The notes beneath the pieces were generated by a model. The model searched no databases and was not told the origin of the DNA. It saw only the letters and a program-made list of their open reading frames with translations. 5,401 nucleotides of DNA from Bacteroidales bacterium (GTDB lineage Bacteria; Bacteroidota; Bacteroidia; Bacteroidales; SMBSF77): NCBI GenBank assembly GCA_021106655.1, contig JAIOTT010000163.1:1-5401 (forward strand), given 5' to 3'. Both the position numbers and the translations under genes were made by a program. Below are positions 1 to 4,059 of the stretch, in pieces; the first letter of the stretch is position 1; every line of letters begins with the position of its first letter.

Positions 1-584
1 TATTAAGGTTGCAGGCTTTGATCAGAAAACAATATGAGGAAATTAAAGAACATCATGGCCAAATTGTGATTTACGGAAAACCAAAGCATCCCGAGGTTAT
101 CGGCCTGAACGGACAAACAAATAATTCAGGTATAATAGTTGAGAATAAAAATGATCTTGATAAAATTGATTATAACAAACCTATAAGGTTGTTTTCTCAA
201 ACAACAGGAAATATTGAAGGTTTTGATAGTATAATAAAGGAAATAAAGAAACGTAAAGAAAAATCAAGTAATACATCTGAATTTGAACTTGAAATATTTG
301 ATACTATTTGCAGGAAAGTTGCTAACAGGGCAAATCAGATCAGGGAGTTCGCAAAAAAAAATGACCTGGTAATTTTTGTTAGTGATAAGAAAAGCTCTAA
401 TGGCAAGTACTTATTTGGAATATGTAAATCTGTTAATAAAAACTCCTATTATATCTCCGATAAATCTGAAATAAAGAAAGAGTGGTTCCGTGATGTTCTT
501 AATGTTGGTATAAGTGGTGCCACTTCCACACCCGGCTGGCTTATGGAGGAGGTATCGAATAAGATAAAAGAAATTATTAATTGA
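1..584 (+). CDS. ispH: 4-hydroxy-3-methylbut-2-enyl diphosphate reductase (IspH/LytB), 5'-truncated by window edge
   Basis: IspH catalyses the last step of the non-mevalonate (MEP) isoprenoid pathway, reducing HMBPP to IPP and DMAPP with a [4Fe-4S] cluster in the cytoplasm. About 193 residues are visible. The frame is open back to base 3 (L-R-L-Q), which fits the residues just after the family's second cluster cysteine (CPVV region), so the gene begins upstream and the TTG at base 9 is not its start. Counting that TTG as residue 1, I see the substrate-pocket His27 and Glu29 in KHPEVIG, the SQTT motif (63-66), the third cluster cysteine Cys101 in DTIC, the SSN motif (129-131) and Ser173 in GATSTP. 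These correspond to E. coli His124, Glu126, Thr167, Cys197, Ser225/Asn227 and Ser269. The first two cluster cysteines lie outside the window. The stop codon TGA (582-584) sits inside an AT-rich inverted repeat. Confidence 0.96.
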   Translation, partial: LRLQALIRKQYEEIKEHHGQIVIYGKPKHPEVIGLNGQTNNSGIIVENKNDLDKIDYNKPIRLFSQTTGNIEGFDSIIKEIKKRKEKSSNTSEFELEIFDTICRKVANRANQIREFAKKNDLVIFVSDKKSSNGKYLFGICKSVNKNSYYISDKSEIKKEWFRDVLNVGISGATSTPGWLMEEVSNKIKEIIN

Positions 585-597
585 TTAATTAATAATT
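572..597 (+). terminator. Perfect AT-only inverted repeat across the ispH stop codon (possible 3'-end hairpin)
   Basis: Arms 572-582 (AATTATTAATT) and 587-597 (AATTAATAATT) are perfect reverse complements over 11 bases, with a 4-base loop (GATT). The TGA stop lies at the left arm/loop junction. There is no G or C in the stem and no clean T tract after it, so it is a poor match to a classical Rho-independent terminator. It may act as a weak transcript-end or stability hairpin, or be a chance product of AT-rich sequence. Confidence 0.35.
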
Positions 598-632
598 GAA
601 TTCTTGAGTCTCTTCCGAAAAATCCTTTTATA

Positions 633-724
633 GCCACTAAGTCGCAAAGGCACAAAGATTCACTAAGAGTAAGGTGCTGGATTCAAGGCCTTTGTGAAGC
701 TTAGAGCCTTAGAGTCTTTGTGGC
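633..724. repeat. Imperfect long inverted repeat of the CACWAAG/CTTWGTG type
   Basis: The left arm (633-668) begins GCCACTAAG and the right arm (689-724) ends CTTTGTGGC. Aligned as reverse complements, 27 of 36 positions match across a 20-base loop. Several of the mismatches are A-to-T exchanges. Within the left arm the core C(T/A)AAG recurs at 637, 645, 653 and 663, so the element is also a degenerate direct repeat with a spacing of 8 to 10 bases. It has no reading frame of note and lies between ispH and recF. From memory, repeats rich in CAAAG/CTTTG are common between genes in environmental Bacteroidota; I could not check this copy against others. It could form a cruciform or a long RNA hairpin. 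Confidence 0.75.
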
Positions 725-766
725 ATTTTCTTAATTTTCGACTTTTCAGAGTTGACTCAATTTTTG

Positions 767-803
767 AACCTGCAAACCTTTGAACCTGTCAACCTGCGAA
801 CTT
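767..803. repeat. 8-base tandem array, unit AACCTGNN, about 4 copies
   Basis: Four consecutive octamers are visible: AACCTGCA (767-774), AACCTTTG (775-782), AACCTGTC (783-790) and AACCTGCG (791-798), followed by a partial AAC (799-801). No matching inverted arm is seen in the flanking 40 bases. Its period (8) and unit differ from the neighbouring heptamer element, although both share an AACC/AACY core. Function unknown. Confidence 0.75.
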
Positions 804-832
804 ATATTCATTTCCAAATTATTTCTAAATGC

Positions 833-863
833 TATTTTTGATTGATATTTTTTTCTAATTTTG
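833..863 (+). promoter_or_regulatory. Candidate Bacteroidota-type -7 elements upstream of recF
   Basis: Two exact matches to the Bacteroidota -7 consensus TAnnTTTG occur here: TATTTTTG (833-840) and TAATTTTG (856-863). The second has a TTTG (837-840) 15 bases upstream, shorter than the usual spacing of about 19-21, and the first has no TTG in range. In DNA this AT-rich either may be chance. If 856-863 is used, the recF transcript would begin near 870 and carry a leader of roughly 80 bases that contains the whole inverted heptamer element. Confidence 0.3.
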
Positions 864-884
864 GTTTTTATAAAACTTAGGCTT

Positions 885-940
885 CTGGTTATGAGTTTCA
901 GTTTGCATTGACTTTATTTAACACGAAACTCGTAACCCGC
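885..940. repeat. Inverted heptamer element upstream of recF
   Basis: Three heptamers on the right side read AACACGA (920-926), AACTCGT (927-933) and AACCCGC (934-940). The left side pairs with them in opposite orientation: 887-899 (GGTTATGAGTTTC) and 925-937 (GAAACTCGTAACC) are complementary at 12 of 13 positions, and the thirteenth would be a G-U pair in RNA. The loop is 25 bases. The right arm ends 12 bases before the recF ATG. It is a shorter, more decayed relative of the element at 2067-2148. Confidence 0.7.
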
Positions 941-952
941 AACAATAAAACA

Positions 953-2062
953 ATGTTCCTAAATAAGCTTACATTAGTTAACTTCAAAAATTACACAGAA
1001 GCCTCCCTTAGCTTCTCAGATAAACTTAATTGCTTTATCGGAGATAATGGGGTTGGAAAGACTAATATCCTGGATGCAATACATTATCTATCCTTTTGTA
1101 AGAGCTACTTTAATTCAATCGATACTCAGAATATCCTGCACGATGAGGCATTCTTTTCAATTCATGGTTTTTATAATAAGAATGGCAACAAAACAGATAA
1201 GATATCTTGTGTTCAGAAAAGGGGACACCGAAAGCAGTTCAAGCTGAATAATAAAGAATACGACCGCCTGGCTGATCATATTGGCATGTTCCCGCTTGTA
1301 ATGACTTCTCCTTCTGATATAAACCTTATTCATGGCGGTAGTGATGAAAGGCGAAAATATCTGGATAGTGTTATTTCACAATTCGATAAATTGTATCTTG
1401 ACGATCTGATCAATTATAACAAAGTCCTTAATCAAAGGAATTCATTATTGAGAAGCTTTGCCGAAAACCATTCTTTTGATAAGACCTCATTGGCGATCTG
1501 GGATGAACAGTTGATAAGACTTGGTAATGTTATTCATAAAAAAAGAGAAGATTTTTTTAAAGAATTAAACCCTATATTTCAGCAGTATTTTGAAACTATC
1601 AGTGGTGGAAGAGAGAAGGTAAGTCTAATATATGATTCACAGCTTTTTCAAGGTGATTTTCCTGAATTGCTCGATACTGCCTTAAATAAAGATCGGATAA
1701 TGAGGTTTTCAACAGTTGGAATTCATAAGGATGACCTTAAATTTAATATTGGTGATTATCCGATAAAAAAGTTTGGTTCACAAGGCCAACAAAAATCTTT
1801 TCTTATCGCAATCAAGCTTGCTCAATTTGAATATACCAAGAAAATGAAGGGCTTTAAACCGGTCTTATTATTCGATGACATATTTGATAAACTGGATGAT
1901 TTCAGGGTAAAACACTTGATTGAGCTTGTAGGAAATAATAATTTTGGACAGGTTTTTATTACAGATACTCAAAAAGAACGGATAGCAAGGATATTCACTA
2001 CAGTGAACGTCGATCATAAGATATTTAAGATAGAGAATGGAATTATTGAAGAAATAGAATAA
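953..2062 (+). CDS. recF: DNA replication and repair protein RecF
   Basis: RecF is an SMC-like ABC ATPase that binds gapped DNA with RecO/RecR and promotes RecA loading at stalled forks and single-strand gaps. The product is 369 residues, the normal family length. Visible motifs are the N-terminal strand-loop L-x-L-x-N-F-K-N-Y (6-14), Walker A GDNGVGKT (30-37), ABC signature GSQGQQKS (275-282) and Walker B VLLFDD (304-309) followed by the RecF-typical IFDKLDD. I chose the ATG at 953 because MFLNKLTLVNFKNY matches the usual RecF start. A TTG 45 bases upstream would add 15 residues encoded by the heptamer repeat and is unlikely. No clear Shine-Dalgarno sequence precedes the ATG, as is usual in Bacteroidota. 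The gene is probably cotranscribed with the DUF721 gene 90 bases downstream, the gap being almost wholly repeat. Confidence 0.96.
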   Translation: MFLNKLTLVNFKNYTEASLSFSDKLNCFIGDNGVGKTNILDAIHYLSFCKSYFNSIDTQNILHDEAFFSIHGFYNKNGNKTDKISCVQKRGHRKQFKLNNKEYDRLADHIGMFPLVMTSPSDINLIHGGSDERRKYLDSVISQFDKLYLDDLINYNKVLNQRNSLLRSFAENHSFDKTSLAIWDEQLIRLGNVIHKKREDFFKELNPIFQQYFETISGGREKVSLIYDSQLFQGDFPELLDTALNKDRIMRFSTVGIHKDDLKFNIGDYPIKKFGSQGQQKSFLIAIKLAQFEYTKKMKGFKPVLLFDDIFDKLDDFRVKHLIELVGNNNFGQVFITDTQKERIARIFTTVNVDHKIFKIENGIIEEIE

Positions 2063-2066
2063 AAAA

Positions 2067-2148
2067 GAGTCACGTGTTACGAGTCACGTGTTGCGAGTAA
2101 TAATTTAACTCGAAACGCGCAACTCGTGACCCGCAACCCGTAACCCGC
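2067..2148. repeat. Inverted heptamer repeat element between recF and the DciA-like gene
   Basis: The left arm holds a 14-base unit twice: GAGTCACGTGTTAC (2067-2080) and GAGTCACGTGTTGC (2081-2094), differing at one base, then GAGT. The right arm is six heptamers of the form (A/G)ACNCGN: AACTCGA (2107), AACGCGC (2114), AACTCGT (2121), GACCCGC (2128), AACCCGT (2135), AACCCGC (2142). The arms 2067-2098 and 2108-2139 are complementary at about 23 of 32 positions, with a loop of about 9 AT-rich bases. The element fills nearly the whole gap between the two genes. It ends 4 bases before the downstream ATG, so a folded transcript would place the hairpin over the translation start region. Two CACGTG palindromes sit 14 bases apart in the left arm. 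Confidence 0.8.
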
Positions 2149-2152
2149 AAGC

Positions 2153-2443
2153 ATGTTCGGATCAAATGAAATAACCATAAAAAAAGCAATAGAACAGCTG
2201 CTTAAAGCTTACCGTCTTGATGATAAGATGAATGAAGTACGTTTGATAAATTCCTGGGAGAAAGTTGTTGGGAAATTGATCTCAAAGCATACTACCAATC
2301 TATATATAAAAAAGAAAAAACTTTTTGTAAGACTTGATTCCGCAGCCTTGAAAACAGAATTAAGCTATTCGAAAGAAAAGATTATTGAGATGTTAAACAA
2401 TGAGGTTGATCACAAAACTATCAATGATATCATTTTTACTTAA
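2153..2443 (+). CDS. DUF721 domain protein, DciA-like (probable replicative helicase-loading factor)
   Basis: A 96-residue protein covering a single DUF721 domain. The family pattern is visible: an N-terminal helix, then NSWEKVVGKLISKHT (33-47), the strand LFVRLDSAALKTEL (57-70) and a lysine-rich C-terminal helix leading to the NDIIF end. DUF721 includes DciA, the DnaB helicase operator and loader of bacteria lacking DnaC or DnaI. Bacteroidota proteins of this short form commonly follow recF, but the helicase-loading role here is inferred from the family. The basic run KKKK (53-56) fits a nucleic-acid-binding surface. The ATG is the only sensible start and follows the heptamer array by 4 bases, with no Shine-Dalgarno sequence. 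The 3' end overlaps the convergent FAH-family gene by 8 bases, so no terminator fits between them. Confidence 0.88.
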   Translation: MFGSNEITIKKAIEQLLKAYRLDDKMNEVRLINSWEKVVGKLISKHTTNLYIKKKKLFVRLDSAALKTELSYSKEKIIEMLNNEVDHKTINDIIFT

Positions 2444-3047
2444 TAAAGAAGCTCAGTAATTTCTTATCCTCAATATACGCTTCAAGTTTATCGCCAATTT
2501 TAACCGGACCCACACCGGCTGGAGTTCCTGTATATATCAAATCTCCGTTTTTCAAGGTAATGAAGCGCGAAACATAAGCTATTATTGCTTCAAATGAAAA
2601 AATCATATCACCAGAGTTTCCATTTTGAACAACTTTATCGTTAAGCTGCAAATGAAAGTTTATATTTTTAGTATCTTTAAATTCCGTAACCGGAATAAAA
2701 ATCCCGATAGGAGAGGAGTTATCAAATGCTTTAGCAATTTCCCATGGCAGTCCTTTTTTCTTACAATCTCTTTGAATGTCTCTTGCAGTGAAGTCAATAC
2801 CTATCCCAATCTCATCATAATAAGTCGCGGCAAATTTTTCTTGTATATTTTTCCCAAGCTTTGATATCTTTAATACTAATTCCGTTTCATAGTGTATCTC
2901 TTCTGAAAAGTCAGGATAGAAGAAAGGACGGTTTCTTCTTACTAAACTTGTCTCCGGTTTGAAAAAGAAAACAGGTTTTTCAGGTAAAGGATTATTCAGC
3001 TCCTTCGCATGATCAACATAATTCCGTCCAATACAAATGATTTTCAT
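2436..3047 (-). CDS. Fumarylacetoacetate hydrolase (FAH) family protein, FAHD1-like
   Basis: A 203-residue, single-domain FAH-fold enzyme, close to the usual length of FAHD1-type proteins. Family members act on acylpyruvates, oxaloacetate or ring-cleavage diacids using a divalent metal. Metal ligands are visible as Glu54 and Glu56 (HYETEL) and Asp85 (GIDFTARD). The catalytic set known from FAHD1 is also present: His13 and Glu16 in GRNYVDHAKEL, Gln92 in ARDIQ, and Lys106 in PWEIAKAFD. The C-terminal TGTPAGVG loop is typical. The substrate cannot be read from sequence: acylpyruvate hydrolase, oxaloacetate decarboxylase and oxaloacetate tautomerase are all possible, and no aromatic-degradation genes are nearby to suggest HpaG/HpcE-type isomerisation. 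The gene lies 186 bases downstream of the exonuclease gene on the same strand, but a promoter-like pair directly upstream suggests separate transcription. Its 3' end overlaps the DciA-like gene tail to tail. Confidence 0.92.
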   Translation of the reverse strand: MKIICIGRNYVDHAKELNNPLPEKPVFFFKPETSLVRRNRPFFYPDFSEEIHYETELVLKISKLGKNIQEKFAATYYDEIGIGIDFTARDIQRDCKKKGLPWEIAKAFDNSSPIGIFIPVTEFKDTKNINFHLQLNDKVVQNGNSGDMIFSFEAIIAYVSRFITLKNGDLIYTGTPAGVGPVKIGDKLEAYIEDKKLLSFFIK

Positions 3048-3056
3048 CTAATTATA

Positions 3057-3084
3057 ATTATATATTTGTTTTGCTATTTGTCAA
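3057..3084 (-). promoter_or_regulatory. Sigma70-like promoter (TTGACA, 16-base spacer, TATAAT) for the FAH-family gene
   Basis: Read on the minus strand, TTGACA (3084-3079) is followed 16 bases later by TATAAT (3062-3057). A second TATAAT lies at 3056-3051. The first pair would start transcription near 3050, about three bases before the ATG, giving an almost leaderless mRNA. Both hexamers match the enterobacterial consensus exactly. Bacteroidota usually use TTTG/TAnnTTTG instead, and no such -7 box is seen on this strand here, so the match may be chance in AT-rich DNA. Confidence 0.4.
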
Positions 3085-3094
3085 TTATTCATGA

Positions 3095-3115
3095 GAAATT
3101 GGAAATTAGAAATTA
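3095..3115. repeat. 7-base tandem array, unit GAAATTA, 3 copies
   Basis: Three units are visible: GAAATTG (3095-3101), GAAATTA (3102-3108) and GAAATTA (3109-3115). It is a short, nearly pure AT array and the first of three unrelated arrays in the spacer between the exonuclease and FAH-family genes. Function unknown. Confidence 0.6.
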
Positions 3116-3124
3116 GACTGTTAA

Positions 3125-3166
3125 CTGCCACTGCCACTGCTACTGCCACTGCTACTGCCACTGCTA
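3125..3166. repeat. 6-base tandem array, CTGCCA/CTGCTA, 7 copies
   Basis: Seven uninterrupted hexamers: CTGCCA at 3125, 3131, 3143 and 3155, and CTGCTA at 3137, 3149 and 3161. From the second unit on, CCA and CTA forms alternate, so the true repeat is a 12-base unit present three times (3131-3166) plus one leading hexamer. This suggests duplication of the 12-base pair. In one plus-strand frame it encodes a Thr-Ala run, but that frame is antisense to the exonuclease and not a credible gene. Confidence 0.9.
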
Positions 3167-3188
3167 CTTTTCCACTTTTATACCGTTG

Positions 3189-3236
3189 TATATCTGCACA
3201 CCTATATATCTACACACCTATATATCTGTATATCTA
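3189..3236. repeat. 16-base tandem repeat, 3 copies, ending on the exonuclease stop codon
   Basis: Copies at 3189-3204 (TATATCTGCACACCTA), 3205-3220 (TATATCTACACACCTA) and 3221-3236 (TATATCTGTATATCTA) are contiguous and equal in length. Copies 1 and 2 differ at one base; copies 1 and 3 differ at three, all C-to-T. The last three bases (3234-3236, CTA) are the complement of the TAG stop of the minus-strand exonuclease gene, so the array runs exactly to the end of the coding sequence. Confidence 0.85.
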
Positions 3237-4058
3237 TCTTATGTTCACTGACGACTTATTAAAACCCCTTAGCTTAATAGCTGTAATAACCTTCTTTGTT
3301 GACAATGGAAACTCACTTTTCATCATCCAGGCATAATAAGATGGCTCTTTAGTAAAAACTTCTTCAACGGTCTTGCCTTTGTGTTTACCAAAATTAAATA
3401 CTTCTATATTTTCTTTATTAAAGACTATATGGCCAACCAGATCAGCATTTTTCTTGAAATATGAAAACTCACTTAGCTTTTTAACATCATTAATTACAGG
3501 AACTGATTTCAATCCATCTGCATTAGTCACTTCAATATTTTCATATTTATCAAGCTGGGATTTAAAAACTTCAAAAGTGGCAATATTATCAGCCTCTGCG
3601 CTGTGGGCATTTTCCAGTTCTTTATTACAATAAAACTTATAAGCCCCTTTTAATGTTCTGGGCTCCATTTTATGAAATATATTTTGCACATCAATAATGC
3701 TGCGACCGCTCAAATCAAAGTCTACTTCAACCCTAAGAAATTCTTCTACCAGCAAAGGAATATCAAATTTGATGAGGTTATATCCGGCAAGATCGCAGTT
3801 ATCGAGGAAAGTAACAAAACTTCCTGCAAGATCCTTGAATGAAGGTTCATCTTTAACATCTAAATTACTTATCCCATGAATAGATTCTGCTTCTTCAGAA
3901 ATTTGTATTCCCGGATTAAGTCTGTGAGTTAAGGATTCAGTATTACCTTCTGGAAAAACCTTCATAATACTTATCTCAATAATACGATCGTTGGAAATAC
4001 TTAAACCGGTTGTTTCCAAATCAAAAAATGCTAACGGGCGTGAAAGATTAATTTTCAT
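3234..4058 (-). CDS. DEDDh 3'-5' exonuclease (DNA polymerase III epsilon-like) with ExoX-like C-terminal module
   Basis: A 274-residue protein. The N-terminal exonuclease domain (about 8-170) shows all catalytic acids: Asp13 and Glu15 in FFDLETTG (Exo I), Asp99 in GYNLIKFDIPLL (Exo II), and His152 and Asp157 in AHSAEAD (Exo III). This predicts a two-metal 3'-to-5' nuclease acting on DNA or RNA ends. The C-terminal part (about 205-265) carries FNFGKHKGKTVEEV followed by a PSYYAWM motif, resembling the small module seen after exonuclease domains in ExoX-like proteins. This architecture is common in Bacteroidota; whether it is a proofreading subunit or a repair or RNA-processing enzyme cannot be told from sequence. 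The ATG lies 1 base after the stop of the upstream TPR/PD40 gene (TAA-A-ATG), so translation is probably coupled. The TAG stop lies inside a 16-base tandem repeat, and the last residues may therefore vary between strains. Confidence 0.93.
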   Translation of the reverse strand: MKINLSRPLAFFDLETTGLSISNDRIIEISIMKVFPEGNTESLTHRLNPGIQISEEAESIHGISNLDVKDEPSFKDLAGSFVTFLDNCDLAGYNLIKFDIPLLVEEFLRVEVDFDLSGRSIIDVQNIFHKMEPRTLKGAYKFYCNKELENAHSAEADNIATFEVFKSQLDKYENIEVTNADGLKSVPVINDVKKLSEFSYFKKNADLVGHIVFNKENIEVFNFGKHKGKTVEEVFTKEPSYYAWMMKSEFPLSTKKVITAIKLRGFNKSSVNIR

Positions 4059-4059
4059 T

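Noticed and set aside
449..655. Minus-strand reading frame over the ispH end, and similar frames opposite the FAH-family, exonuclease and PD40 genes
   Set aside because: They are antisense shadows of well-supported genes, with no recognisable domains.
908..952. TTG start giving RecF a 15-residue N-terminal extension
   Set aside because: The extra residues are encoded by the heptamer repeat and do not resemble RecF. The ATG at 953 gives the standard RecF start and length.
2107..2148. Telomere-like repeat (resembles AAACCCT-type units)
   Set aside because: The heptamers are degenerate, few, paired with an inverted arm and located between two genes inside a chromosome-like segment. The resemblance is superficial.
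3061..3068. Plus-strand TATATTTG match to the Bacteroidota -7 box
   Set aside because: It would drive transcription into the antisense of the exonuclease with no gene to serve. It is likely chance in AT-rich DNA.
3125..3236. CRISPR array
   Set aside because: The units are 6 and 16 bases, directly adjacent, with no unique spacers, and no cas genes are present.
3091..3336. Plus-strand reading frame with a Thr-Ala run
   Set aside because: It is produced by the CTGCCA/CTGCTA array and then runs antisense through the exonuclease C terminus. There is no protein-family resemblance.
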